The translations under genes and the position numbers were made by a program. The notes beneath the pieces were generated by a model that searched no databases, was not told where the DNA came from, and worked only from the letters and a program-made list of their open reading frames with translations. Shown here piece by piece: positions 9,510 to 21,900 of a DNA stretch of 64,000 bases (positions are counted from its first letter, which is position 1; every line of letters begins with the position of its first letter). The stretch comes from Chara braunii. Lineage: Eukaryota; Streptophyta; Charophyceae; Charales; Characeae. The DNA lies in NCBI GenBank assembly GCA_003427395.1, contig BFEA01000011.1, forward strand, positions 314,915 to 378,914. The letters are read 5' to 3'.

Positions 9510-12114
9510 ACTTACTGGACCATATTAAACGACGTCCCCGTTGCTCCGCCAAATCAGAAAGCTATAAACCCATCCTAAACCCCAAATGTTGACGGTAAAG
9601 GAATCAATCCGATTAGCCGACAGACTTAGGTTAGAGGCCTCCAACAACCTGTGCCGACACAACTGTATGCTGCCAAGGTTTCAACCTAGGTCTCCATTGC
9701 CCTGGCATTAGAACGCCGGTGTATTACGCATCAATACTACAGCATAAGTTCCAAAGGCCTCCTGAAACCGTCCTCTCCCCTTCGTCCTAGACAAACGCCG
9801 GCTTCTCGTTGAGTGCCCCTGTTAGACTCTTCCTCGTAAGCAGAGCCCTCCCCAGGGACGCGGGCCTTAAATGTGACCTTAGAAGGCATCATCTCGCCTC
9901 CCTCCCAAAATCCTCACAATCAAACGCATATGTATAAGTATACTTAAATCTCATTTGAGCTCTTTCTGCAGTCTGGTACAGAAATGCTAGGTCTCCATCC
10001 TAGACCACCATAGTCTGGTTGATCGAACCAGATTTACGACCTACCACATTGTTATCTTAACGGCAGTTCCCTCGCTGGTTAAGCAACGATAAATTTTCTC
10101 TTGATAAGCATTCAATCAGGACTTCCAAAAAGACTCGACTCGTATCCCCCACCATCCCATCGGAGTAATTTCCTGAGGTGTGCATAACCCCTTAAACTCT
10201 TACCCTTTTGGTAGACGAGGACCTGCTGCTAGGTTGTGCTGGCAAGCAGCTATCCACTAGGGGTTGCGCCCTAGAGGTGCTATCCTTTACCGTCTAGCTT
10301 GGTCTTCCTTAAAATTCCCTAGGATTAGCACAAGTGTCCGGGTGGTGTGTCGAAACAAACTACAGGCCCACTGCGGGACTACGCAGGGGTCTGTCTCACT
10401 TACATGCGTTTACCAGCTCCCTATGAGACAACATAGAGAGCACGACACCCTTCGCACAATCATAAACAGAACCACCACCAGGTTCACTTAGGTCGTGGCC
10501 CCTTGACTTGATCAGAGACAGTAAACCACACACCCCGATGACATCTACCAAATGCACTGCTTTGCGACACTCTCAATACCATTCAAACAATTTTCATGGT
10601 TCTTCTCGTCAGACTTTATAAGTTCAAACTTGTTTTACCATGCCCTTAAATCCATTAACCACCTTTCACACGAAGGAAGTCTCATCAATGGGTCTCCTCG
10701 CCATCCCTCTCTTTCTAGGATGAACTATCACGCGACCCTTTTTAAAACACCTTCCTTTTGAAGACGGGTTTTCCAATAAACAACACTACCATCTTCCTTA
10801 ATCTGAAGGGGTCTCAACCATAAAACGACTCAAACTGAGGGACCTACTCATGGGTCCTGTCCACAACTCAACCACGAAAGAACTCAAAATGAGGGACCTG
10901 CTTATGGACCCTCTTCGCAACTCAATCGTAAAACATCCAACATAGTAAGTATTCGAGTCTCAGAGACTCACAAAATCCCTTAGGATTCTCACACTTCTGT
11001 CACACAACAACTGCACTACCTTTCCTTATACTCGGCCCTATCACCCACCCGTGGGCAGATCGCACAAGTATACCGGAGAGTAGACAATCCACATCCATCC
11101 ATTCTTCCAATTCCACGACACACAAGGTGCCTCTTATATATTTTTCCACACAAAATCACCATTCATCAGGATAAAATCCACACATGTGAGAGTGATTGTG
11201 ATCGTCATATACAAAGAAATAGTCTCAGACAACGTTCCAACTCAGACACCCTCAAGGGTATAACATCCCAACTTAGGCGAACAAATATACTCTTGAATTA
11301 CTCGTATACACTTAAAGTCGAATACTCTCGACTCAAGTTGGCACCAATATCACAGAAAGGATGCCACCCCCTTCCTGGCCAAAACTTTTAAACTAAAGCA
11401 GGTCCATATGGGGCGTAATCGTACCCCTCACCTGCCGAAAGAATCTGTATAATTCAAGACATACCTAAATTTTGAATGACCCAAGGCCTATCATGCCTCG
11501 ATGGGTTGTAAGTTCACAACAGCCTCGAGTCAAAGCACTGCTCATACTCTTTCCTCATATCCCGTCGCAACACCCTCGAGGCCTTAAGGCCACGAGAATT
11601 CAAGCTCAAATCCTACCAAACCTCCATGCATATCCTATTTACAAGCGCATGGGTACGTATACCTTTATAATTCAGGGTAGTGCGGCCTAGAGCGAATTCA
11701 ACACTGAAGCACAATCATTTTACTTTGAACCTTTGGGTGATATCCTTAAAGTACATGCCTAAGGGAGCCAACTACCATGATCAAACTAAATCAGTGCTCC
11801 TTAACCCAAATCGCATCCTCACACGGTCTCTTAGCACAATGTACTTCCTACACTCATGGCCCACTCTCACATTTTGATCGCGCTATAGCCATCCTACCCC
11901 TAAACAGTCATAAGAACCTGGGAGATACTTACCCCATCTACCTTAAGGTCTCTTTAGGGTCCCACATACACTCACAAAACCTTAGTGTATACCCCCTCTC
12001 CAACTTATTTAGTATACAGTCAGATCCTTGTTGGCTAAAATACGAGGTCGGGGACCATACAATCAACAATCGCGCTAACCTACTTCCACGTTCACATATA
12101 TAAGATTGAATTTA
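9510..12114 (-). mobile_element. 3' part of a retrotransposon internal region
   Basis: On the minus strand this noncoding 2.6 kb leads directly into the copy 0 LTR, so it is the 3' end of the element upstream of that LTR. It matches 36551-39146 (copy 3) along its whole length and 23721-25177 (copy 1) in part. I see no polypurine tract in the last 40 bases before the LTR (they end GTCCRGTAAGT/C-like), which is unusual. No open frame is conserved between copies. At 12114 it stops at the inversion breakpoint. Its missing 5' partner is the gag region ending at 35779. Confidence 0.75.
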
Positions 12115-12115
12115 G
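12114..12115. other. Left inversion breakpoint
   Basis: To the left, the sequence ends GATTGAATTTA, the position where copy 3 continues into the gag 3' flank (39147). To the right, it starts GCAACCACTTTC, the position that in copies 0, 2 and 3 follows CGTAGTACGGGGAATCCCGTA. Two internal positions of the element are therefore joined head to head. The reciprocal join is at 35779/35781. Confidence 0.85.
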
Positions 12116-13859
12116 CAACCACTTTCGTGCTCAAATCTCCAACGGGGGAACATGTGGGAGCTACACCCACCAGCGGGTGCTATGCCTGCTACGGCAGGGG
12201 GGGCGATACCGGCCAAGGGTGAGCTGGTAGCATCAGGGTCGGGCCCCTCCGATAGGCCAGTCACAGTACCTCCCTTCTGGTTCCCCCCCCTCTTATGAGC
12301 ATCAGCGGTCTCCGCTCAAACGCTACTCCGTAGGAACCAACGGCATACCTCTAGGCAGCGGGCACTAAATTTGCCCACGGATTGCCGTCGGACTGTAGGC
12401 TGAAGTCGAGCTAGGGCCGCTTAAGCTGTGCAGTGGGCGGCGGGCCCGGTTGGACTGCGCTAGCAACTGAGGGCGGAGTAAGGCGGAGCGGAACGATGCT
12501 GTTAGTGCTGTGAGGAGGAGCGACGGATAGCGGAGGCAGAGGGGGATCGGGTGGACCTGGCCCAGATCTTCGCCAGGTACATTCACAGGAAGGGGTGAGC
12601 GGAGCTACAGGGGAAACGCCGAACGGGAATGACGAGTTGATAGCTCAGCAGGTGACGGACAACAGTAGAGAGGAGCGCGATGTGGCAAGGGAGACAGGCC
12701 GTAGTGTGGCCAGGCGCTGGGACCGTGCGGACAAGTGAGACACGGCGGGTTCAGCCGGGCTGCGCTAAGCAGCAGAGAGCGGAGTGCCAGAGGGCGAAGG
12801 AGCAAAGAGGGAAAGTCGAGGGGGGGATGAACCGGGACGAGGTGTCGCGCCGGGTGCGCGCGAGATGCGAATTAGAGATGGCGGGGTGACGGGTCGGGCA
12901 CAGTGGGGATGGAGGTGGAGAAATCCAGGGCGGCAAGCGCAGAGGTAAAGGAAGATCGAAGGAGTGGGCAGACGAAGCAAAGCATGGACGCAGTGCAGGG
13001 TGAGTGAACCAGAGCCACCTATTCCGTCCGGTTCGCTCGATAGTAAAAGTGGCAGGTAACGAGCTCAGGCGCACCCAAGGAACTATAGCTCGCTTGATTC
13101 TTATCGAAATCGGGCGAGGGGAGATGTTACACATGGGTTCTTAGACCTGAGGAGTCTGAATATGATGTTTGTCTGAGAAGGGAATTAGTAGGATAGGTGG
13201 TGCGAGACAGAGGGGCTGCGTGGAGCTATGGCGGAAGGAGGGACGAAGTGAGGAGAAAAATCGAGGTACCACTCGATTCTTGATGGAATCGAGTGGGCTA
13301 AAGGTTGGAATGAAGGTTTGTGGCCGAGACGATCTCGATGGTAGTGTTAGTTTTGGCAATAGGTCAGTGAGAAGAAAATTAGTCATGAAATAGGCTGCGT
13401 CTAGGGGGAAAACTACTTCACAAATATACAATGAATACTCCTGCGTTTTAGCGGAAGATTCATTTGATTTTCCCAGTAATTTCCGTGGGGATGCTGCAGG
13501 CAGACAGTAAAGTTGGAGAGTTACCCGTTACCGGGTGTGTTGATCCTACTGTTAACGGGGAGCTCGCTTTCTCCATCCTGTGCAGGAGTGCGACAGCTTG
13601 TGCACCCGACTGTGTTTTGGCGAAAGGTTCATTCGATATCGGTTATCGTCCCTGCGGGGACTTGCAGCGGGAAGAAAGTGATGTTGGAGACTTACCTGTT
13701 GACCGATACTTTGCCCACTTAGGACGAATCGGCGGGCTGCATGCTCGTGGAAGGATTGGTAGACTTTAGCGAGCGGAGTAGCGGGACAGTGAGCCACATT
13801 GTTAGAAAAGTACTGGTATTAGCTAGTGCGCTGACCAGCCCAACGGTCTGGGTATGTGA

Positions 13860-14109
13860 AGCAGTTAGGAAAGGAAGTGCATAGAGCAGAAGGAACGGAG
13901 TGCCAAGACTGGTCCGGGAGCTGCGGTGCTGTTGCAGATTGTTACTTGCTAGAANNNNNNNNNNNNNNNNNNNNNNNNNNNNNNNNNNNNNNNNNNNNNN
14001 NNNNNNNNNNNNNNAGCAGTTAGGAAAGGAAGTGCATAGAGCAGAAGGAACGGAGTGCCAAGACTGGTCCGGGAGCTGCGGTGCTGTTGCAGATTGTTAC
14101 TTGCTAGAA
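13860..14109 (+). other. Assembly gap flanked by an exact 95-bp duplication
   Basis: Sixty Ns (13955-14014) are flanked by identical 95-bp copies (13860-13954 and 14015-14109) starting AGCAGTTAGGAAAGGAAG. Copies 0 and 3 carry this stretch once with no gap. The same structure recurs at 27708-27917. The duplication is best read as two overlapping contig ends that were scaffolded without merging. Confidence 0.9.
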
Positions 14110-14709
14110 GATCTGCCACCAACTGAGGTACTGACCGATCCACCGTGTAAGGCAACTGCAAGGCTAGCTGCAGGGGAGGCGAACCAGGCGTGTCAGCCAA
14201 AGTACTGTTCAGCTATCAAAAGAGGGTAGCGGGGAATAAGCCATTGGGCAGTATACCTACCGGAGGTGCTTGGATATTGCCCGACCAGTTACATGGCGAC
14301 CAAGAAGAAATGTGAACTCGAGGGAGCGATCGGATAGCGTAAGAGGAATTCGCTGTTGCGTCGGCTGTGCGTCTTGGGTGTTGCAGTATCCGGTGGTGCT
14401 CAGTTGGTTTTCGCCCTGCGTCTTGCCTTGCCTGAGCTTTTTGGGGGAGCGGTTGGCGTGCAATTAGCCTTGTCATACCATTTTGCTGCGCGAACTGTTT
14501 TTTTTTTGGGTCTTTAATGTCTGTCTAGCTGCTGTTCTAGTAAGGTGTGAGGGAAGTGGTTGGACCGAAGGGAAAAACTGTTGTCGTAGCTTAAAGGCGT
14601 GGTGGCGAGAGGGGATACCGCTACGATTCGGGAGTACGTAAGGACGGTCTGTATTGAAAACAGCTTGATTGAAGGTCGACCGGGTTGCTACGCACATTGG
14701 CCATCATTG

Positions 14710-14985
14710 AGGGGCCCTCAGGCGACTGAAGGTTTTAAGGCCCTCTCCTGCGAGTCTGAGAGCACCTTTCTTGGATCTGAGAGACTCAAACTTTCTTCCT
14801 CTGCCTTTCTGACTCTCAGTCTAGTCTTTGGTTACGAGAGGAAGGCGGCAGGCGGGATTGCAACCCGTAGGACCGCAGCAAGGCCTACGTGGGAGGTTAC
14901 CCCACCGATTGCGGGAGCTCTGCCGAACTCTGGAGGAATTCTGGAGGCAGGGGACAGAAAGGTAACCTTCCATTTCCCTCTATAA
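14710..14985 (+). other. LTR conserved block with a retained open frame
   Basis: One of five copies of a strongly conserved stretch (others in 5990-6245, 28510-28909, 47845-48240 and 63452-63776). An open frame through it reads ...YERKAAGGIATRRTAARP and runs 106-131 codons in four of the five. It has no conserved ATG: the shared frame begins at TTG, so it is either a downstream exon or simply a conserved noncoding stretch. It ends just before GGTAACC, a possible splice donor. No family recognised. Confidence 0.4.
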
Positions 14986-15240
14986 ACCCCAGTTATAACC
15001 CATATCTGTACTACCCATTGCATGTTCTGACTGAATATATGGCAGGCACCCCTACTTTGACTTTTTGGTTTGACCTTCAGAATATGAATCAGACTAAATA
15101 AAAGAATGTATGTGTAATCTCAGCTTCAGTTTTGTTGATTGCCTGAACGCAGATTGTGAACAAAAGAGAATTGTATTTGGGGGGGAAGGTTGGGAGGAAT
15201 GCAGTATTGCTTTAAAATTTGACTGGGTCATTAAGGTTGG

Positions 15241-16165
15241 GAAGTCCCCAAATGTTTTGGGAGACCCAGTGCTATGTTTTATTTTGGATTGTGTGGAGCG
15301 TCAGACCGTTCTATAAGTTTAGGTGGTCTGATTGCTCTGGAGGCTGGGAAGTCCCAAAAGTTTGGGGAGACCCGGTGTTGTGGGATTGCCTTGAGGACCA
15401 TATTGTTCTATAAGTTTAGGTGGTCTGGTTGCTCTGACTTGCGAGGGCGGTTTGTGATTGACTTCTTCAGGGGCCAAGTGCATTATGTAAGTTCAGGTGT
15501 CTTGGTTGCCTTGGTTATCTTGAGTTTTTCTCTGTTTATTTGGTTTTGAACGAGGAGGTCTGAGCCGTTCTATAAAGTTAGGTGGCTTAGCCTCTTCCTG
15601 CTTTACTTTGAGAAAATGAACTTGACAAAGGGCAGACCAGACCGTTCTGTAAGTTCAGGTGGTCTAGCCCAATGCCACTCATAGCTGGATCAAAGAGAAA
15701 TGAATCAGGCAGAGAGTCGGACTGTTCTGTAAGTTCAGGTGGTCTGCCTGTAAGCCCATACACGTTGGAACCCAAGGTTATAATTTGACTATATTTTATT
15801 ATTATTCTACTTATGAACAAGCTGATCAGACTGTTCTATAAGTTTAGGTGGTCTGACTATAGCTTATCGCAACCTGAAGAGAATATAATTAAGAGTATAA
15901 TTGAAGGTAACTTGGAACGACTGTGCATTATTTCTAAGATGAATGACTCAGTCCTACGCCCGCTTTGAAGATTAAGTTCAAAGAGGTATATATAATCTCG
16001 TTACTTAAACAGTTCAGGGCGACTAGAATGGTCTAGTCGTACGCCCAAAGAAGAGAAAAGTTGTGCTACATTGGCTAAGTTGGACTCATTCCATAAGTTT
16101 GGGTAACCGGACTTTAGGTCTAGCTAAGGTAAGGTTCATTCCATAAGTTTGGGTGTCCTGACCTT
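15241..16165 (+). repeat. Array of hairpins with invariant core and covarying stems, LTR copy 1
   Basis: Eight units share the core TTCTRTAAGTTYAGGT (the last is TTCCATAAGTTTGGGT). Flanking arms pair in each but differ between units: TCAGACC/GGTCTGA (15301-15331), GACCA/TGGTC (15396-15425), CCAAG/CTTGG (15474-15505), CTGAGCC/GGCTTAG (15560-15590), AGACC/GGTCT (15639-15665), CGGAC/GTCTG (15718-15746), TCAGAC/GTCTGA (15826-15856) and AAGGTAAGG/CCTGACCTT (16126-16165, one mismatch). Two simpler TCCCCAAA-type hairpins start the array. Loops are 17-29 nt. Compensating changes in the stems suggest that the structure, not the sequence, is kept. Function unknown. Confidence 0.85.
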
Positions 16166-18493
16166 ATGCATTATGTATGCTGGGTATAAGGGGTTGAATC
16201 ATTGAAAGACTATGAACTATTGCTTGATAAGTGAACTTGGGATGGTGAGAGTACTTACCCTTGTGGTTTGGCCTGCAAATGACTGGGTGAGGCCACTACT
16301 TAGTCTGAGTTTCAGTTTGACAGGTAGTTGCTTTAGTTGCTCGCCACGTGCTGGAGTTATAGGAGTTAGTTCAATTCCTGCATTTTCTGAGCTAACTTTA
16401 TTTTACTTAGATCAATTCTCGTTTTGTATAAATTTTGGTAAGCTACTTTCTCTACGGGAAGCGCTGCCGAAATTTATGCAAATCCAAAGAGTTAGTCAAA
16501 TTTTGACTTTGCAAAGTTCAACTTGTCTAAAGTTCATATATGGCTTAGGAAAAATCTGGAAAGTATTTTTTTCTAAAGGGAGTGCTACCCAATTTTTTGC
16601 TAATTCAGGGAGTTACAAAAATTGGATTTTGAAAAGTCGAAGATTATTTTTGCGTTCATATTAAGGTTGATATAAATTCTGGAAAGACGCTTTTCATACG
16701 GGAAGCGCTGCCAAAATTCTCTTAGTTTAAAGGAGATACATTATATTTTGACAGGTCGCGGTTCTGGCGATCCACCTTGAATAGGAGAGATTCTGCATAA
16801 GTCTACCTTTGCTTTGGACACTTGTTTGGAGGTAGGCTTAGGCTTAGTTAATTAGGATGATTTGAGTGAGATCATGCTATGGATGTTAATTCTTCATAGA
16901 TTTATAGACTTAGCTTGGGATTGACCTATCTTGTCTTACAGGTCTTCTTGATCGATTGATTCCAAATTTAAGCTAGTTTCAACTTGATCCTATAAGGATC
17001 ATCTTCTGTTATCACTGATAACAGGTCGGTTGCCGATTCGTCGGTGTACGATTTAACTCCAATCCACTCTTGTCACTCAACCTAAAAGACTTTAGCCCTG
17101 TGGTTTGAACTGTTTCATTGTGTTTTCACTCGGACTTTATTGAATGACCATTTAACAAAAGTACTGAGTATTTACTTCGGGGAGTTGCACAAGAGTGAGG
17201 TTTGTATACCTAAAGGAAGGGGTATGAGCATAGAAAATGGTTGAAGTTGACCCCGTGTAGTGCGTTGACTTTTGTTGGATTTTTGATGTGATTGCAGGTA
17301 TGTTTGTGGTTCGGACTCTTGATTTGATTTGCCTGTGATCACATACATATATACAGCTGAAAGGAGCCCCACTGTGACTGTGAGAAGTGATTGTCCTGTA
17401 TTAATAACCCTCTATATATATGTATGTATGTGTATATATACATCTTCAGTGTTTCGTGCGGCGTACTATGACCGTGTGTAAGGGTTGAACAGATTATGCG
17501 TTGAGGAAGAAGGGAGATTCCCTCTTTCCCTTTACATTTTAGAGTTTTTATAGTTGGACGTTGTAGTTCGCGACAGCTGTCAAAGTCAAACCGTTTGACT
17601 TCTCTCCAGACCCCAGATGATGGAGCTGGTCTCCAGGGCAATAAGAGACAATTGCCACCACAGGTATGAACCTGTGTACCACGCACTCTTCGCAGGGTGC
17701 AGAAGAGGGTGTGGTTCTCAACCGCACTTGGTGGTTCTCCAGCATCGAGAGATTAACCCTCAAGGCGCGTGTCAGCCGACACTTGAGTGTCGAGTGCGAT
17801 CCTCGAGGTTAACGAGGACCGCATGAGTATGGGTACTACATAGTACGCCATTATTGCGACCGCTTGCATTACGAGTCGATATGAGTTAGCCCTGCGTCCT
17901 CGCGGTCTTATACTAAGTCTCGCACGTGACGCCTTTCCGATTTCCGCATTGGAAAGTTATGGGATGGCTACTGAAGGGACTAGGAGTGTTGTCGCGTTGT
18001 TTGATGTGTGTGTGTGTGTGTTTTATTTTTTTGTCTTCGTAGTGTTCGTAGTGTGGTGTGCGTGTGGTGTGCGTGTGGTGAGTGGGATACGTCCTAGTCG
18101 ACCGACGACGGGCCTCGCTTCGGACTTCAGGCCCCCAAGATGCCGGTTCGCGTGCGGGTCCGATAGAGGCGTACTACCGCGTGTACCCCTTATGCTACAA
18201 CGAAGGCGAAACGCCCTCGGCTGGTCCACCTCGACGATTGCAACTGATCAGCTTTCGTGCTGTGGACTGGTAACTCGACGGGGATACGCCCACCGAGTGG
18301 AGGTAAGTCGTGCCTTGAGTAGGCCCTATCCTGTCATAGGGGCTCGCGCGAGGTATGGCTAGCGCACTCGGCTAGAGCGGCTTGCAGAAACTCCATGTAT
18401 ATTTGTGACGAAAAAATAGACCAACTCCTACGTGACGAGGCAGGGAAGGTCCCGCGCTGCCTTGTGCGGTCCCGAACCGATGCGCTCGACAGG

Positions 18494-18511
18494 TGGCGCC
18501 GTTGTCGGGGA
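18494..18511 (+). other. Primer binding site (tRNA-Asp type), copy 1
   Basis: TGGCGCCGTTGTCGGGGA is complementary to the 3' end of plant tRNA-Asp with one mismatch in 18 and follows the LTR end CGACA by two bases. This is the best-preserved primer site in the window and fixes the direction of the element as plus here. Confidence 0.9.
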
Positions 18512-18534
18512 TAACGGTTGTCTGCCGTTGTCCC
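18508..18534 (+). other. Hairpin abutting the primer binding site
   Basis: GGGATAACGG, a seven-base loop, CCGTTGTCCC: ten pairs with one G-U. It overlaps the last four bases of the primer site. Copies 2 and 3 keep most of the stem. A structured element directly after the primer site would be well placed for packaging or primer placement, but that is inference. Confidence 0.6.
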
Positions 18535-20466
18535 TGGTGGAACAAAATCGAAGTATGAGAATGTGAGAACTACACAAGGTGAGAAGTTTTTGGGCTTTAT
18601 GGTTAAGTGATTGAAGGTGTTGGATAGAAAGCGAGTGCAGTGAGGGTTGATTGTGTGAGTGGGTTCTCGTTGGTGCAGTGAGGATGGCGTGAGCGGGATA
18701 AGTTTTCACTATGCTCTTACGTACCCTGACTAGCATGATGACAGTTGGAGTTGAGTACGGTTTTAGACCCTGATAGCTGACTGGCTCGGACGATGCTTTG
18801 CCTAGTTGATATGGTTGTGGTGAAATAAGATGATACGAATGTAACTGGGCATGTTGGTTGAGGGATTTTGCCTCATAAGGTACCCATTATGGCTAAGGGG
18901 AGTTATACGAGCGGTTAAGAGTGCAATAGGGTACTTAAGCTTTAGAGCAAGGCATAGGATGAGTAAAGGAACCCTATTATGTTAGAAGTCATCAAGGGAC
19001 TTCGAGGAGAGTTAGACTAAGGATGTTGAAAGCATGTATGAGTATGGATTGGGATCCTAAAGTCTGGGTTCTAAGCAGTTACTCGTGTTGTATAGCCATG
19101 GAAGTCTGAGGTCTGTCTCGCGTGGTATGTTTGAATAAGGTGTATAAGGCAGTAAAGAGATGCAATGAGCACCGTGTTAAGGCCTCAATAAAAAAGGCTA
19201 CGGGGAGTATTGGATTTGCATGACGCCTGTCCCTATAAAGGAGGGTATCTGATCCTAGAGGCAGGAGGAGTAGCAGTAAAGAAGCTATCACCTAGATTAT
19301 TTTGCTTACTTTTGATGGGGCAATGAATTGTAATTGGTGTTTAGACTTTCGCTTGAACCTTTTCAGGTTTGGGCCATCCGCTTGAATCTATGGGGTTGGG
19401 GCTAAGGACTTGAGACTATTCTTGTTTTTAGGGCATTTCTCTTGAGTTCTATATTGAACTCATTCGTATATGCCAGATTTTACCTGAGTAAGCATGCCTG
19501 ACGTCTATTTGTGTGAGACTATGTGCCGGATGATTGTATTCATTCGATAATTATCCTTGTCAGAAATATTCACATACGCCATGTATTTGAAGTATTTATT
19601 TGAACTATTTAGTCTGTAAGAATTTATATGAGTGTCGCAAGTCCAATTATCGGCTTATGGCTATTTGTTAAATGTGGGTGTTTGGACTGCTCCTCAAAGA
19701 AGGGTAGAGGCGCTGCGCAAAATCCACGTCTGATGCAGATTCAGGGGTGAATCCCCAACTATTGTTGTGTCAAGTGGAGTCACCAGCGCAGGACGGGGTG
19801 ACACGACCCTGATCGTGTATGGTGAGGTTGTTTGTTTATTGGCAAGGGGATGCAAGGAACGGACCCCAGAATCAGAAGGAGAAGCAGTGAGGCTTGATCC
19901 TTGAGTGGAACTCTGAGATTTAAGATGCTATCCCTTCTGAAAAGGATTACACTGCCCCTCGCCACAGTACACTTTTGTCAAAGCCTGGGGAGTAAAGTGT
20001 GGTGCTCTCGCCAATATTATGCCTTAGAGTACTAACCGTTGGCAGTTATATCTTTGATCATAATGTCCATATCATGTGTTATGCCTGTTGATATAGGTGT
20101 GTCGTTATGAGGTATTTGTATATGCTTTGAGTAGTTGACTAGCTTGTGTATGATGTATCTGATTACTATGGGTATCATTGTGGTTAGTTATTATGGTAAT
20201 GTATCGTTTTCCATGAGTATTGTATATATGAATTTTAATATTTATAAATACTATATTATCGAGATATATTACCAGTACTATTGTCATCTAAGCAGGGTGG
20301 TTGTAAACACTGGATAGGAGGCAATTTAGGGAAAGATGATATGAAGCCGAGTCTTCAAGGGTGGGGATTGTATATTGTGATCGTCAGCATGGTAACGGAA
20401 GGCGTATGCTGGGCGTTTTTTTTTGTGTGATGGGCAGAACCCAGACCAGAGCAAAGGCAACTCAGG

Positions 20467-21393
20467 ATGCCTTATGCTAGGGAAGATCTCAGTGTGGCCT
20501 TTCCTGTTAAAAGGGAAGAAGGACTCGAGGAATCCTTGCCGAGGAGAGTCAAGGAAGGAGAGTATATCTCTTCCTGGTGGGGCGCACTGATAGGAAGGGT
20601 ATCTTCATCTGGATCGAGTCTGGGTTTGATGATGATGAAGATTGTGCGATCGTAAGGGTAACCCTGTACGCATCTTCCTCGTTTTGGGGCAAGCATGGGG
20701 TCGAGTTGGCACTTGGACACGGGAGCATGCTTGCAGGGCCACTAAGGGTAGCTGAGGGGGCTACAAAAAAATGGGCAAGGGACAGGGTCCATGAAGGGGA
20801 AGAGCGAGTTGTGACCCATGTAGAAGTCAAACGTGTCGATGAGTTTAGGCTTCCTTCTGCCCCATTACGAATCGGGCTGCTTGAATTTTTGAGAGAAGGT
20901 TAACCAACCACTATTGTTCAGACCCATTTATAACAAAACCAGACAGTCATTTTAACAACACTTCACACCAATCTATAGAGTGCACTTCTTACGACCCCAT
21001 CACAGAAAAAAACCCTAAAAAAAACAATTAAAAATACATAAAACAGCAAGCCAAAGGTGCATTTCTATTAAATTTGGTATAAAAAAAACTCGACCAATTT
21101 CAGAAATTTCTTCAGGCCTGAAAACCGGATGCCCCGTTAACCTCTTAGAGGACTGTTTCGGGGGACAGGAAAGGGTAGAGGTTGCAGCAGAAGCCGCCGT
21201 GAGGGCGCGAGAATGGAGGTACCCAGGATACACGTGCGAGCTGATATATGGGTTGTACTTGGACCAGAGATTTTCGCCCTATAGCCAAAAACTCAGGAAC
21301 GTAGGCAATGTGGTCGACACCTATGCGAGCTCCCATGATCTTGATGGGGTGGTTGTAGACCGGGATGAGGTCCGTGTGGTGGCTGGCCGATAG
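20467..21393 (+). pseudogene. Upstream gag-like ORF, copy 1 (interrupted)
   Basis: The ATG at 20467 opens a frame starting MPYAREDLSVAFPVKREE. It is followed by an acidic stretch and the segment EERVVTHVEVKRVDEFRLPS. The frame is cut near 20897 by a 245-bp insertion and resumes after 21143 to end ...DEVRVVAGR at 21393. The same protein is encoded at 33072-33716 and 41792-42466. Position between the primer site and the zinc-knuckle ORF suggests a structural (matrix/capsid-like) Gag part, but I recognise no domain. The frame is about 230 codons if uninterrupted. Confidence 0.6.
20898..21142. mobile_element. Small AT-rich insertion with GGTTAACC ends
   Basis: This 245-bp block is absent from copies 2 and 3, where GAATTTTTG runs straight into (A/G)TAGAGGAATGTT. 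It starts GGTTAACC and ends CGTTAACC, so the ends form a short inverted repeat. The flanks TGAGAGAA and TTAGAGGA may be a diverged 8-bp target duplication. It has no coding capacity. A miniature inverted-repeat DNA element is likely; the superfamily is not determinable. Confidence 0.6.
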
Positions 21394-21900
21394 AGGGTGG
21401 CCTTGTATCCTACCAGAGTGTGTCCTTTATGGCCTTGTGCACATAGGTGGGTATGAGAGCAGGGTTGGTAGACTAATCGATTGTGTGAACTGAACACCTA
21501 TGTTTTAGTCGGCAGGGTCATGAGGGTATGTCGAATGGGCCGTGAGGCATGTATATATGTATTTTAGTGCATGGGGTGTATGTACCGGATCCTAGGTAGG
21601 CTTGCTCTCGAACCTTGTGTATTCCCAAGGGATAGGTTGGTTAGAGTAGAAGCCGGGATCTCGCCTATGATATGAGTACAGGATCAGTAACGCTTCGATG
21701 ATTGTCCGCCTAAGCCTTACTTTGAGCGCCCTGCCGATGTGAGGTGTATATTGTCTATAATTAAGGTCATATGGCGTGGATGGAAAGAGGGATGGTGTGA
21801 GTTGAGCATTAGTCATCTCTACTAGCCTCATGTTTGAGTTTTTGGCATTACAACCTGATGATCAATTACTTGTCGTGTGTGCCAGGCCGGTACCAGCATC

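Larger units (their letters stand above)
12115..18491 (+). mobile_element. Giant LTR, copy 1 (5' 0.8 kb removed by the inversion)
   Basis: Plus-strand LTR ending CGCTCGACA at 18491, followed by GG and the primer binding site. Its first ~0.8 kb is missing here but present at 35781-36550 across the other breakpoint. Together the two pieces make about 7.1 kb, equal to copy 3 (7.1 kb) and to copy 0 without its duplication. It contains the N gap, the twin hairpins, the conserved block and the full hairpin array. Confidence 0.85.

Noticed and set aside
13860-14109. The 95-bp direct repeat as a biological tandem duplication
   Set aside because: It appears only around N gaps, with identical length in both, and is single in ungapped copies.
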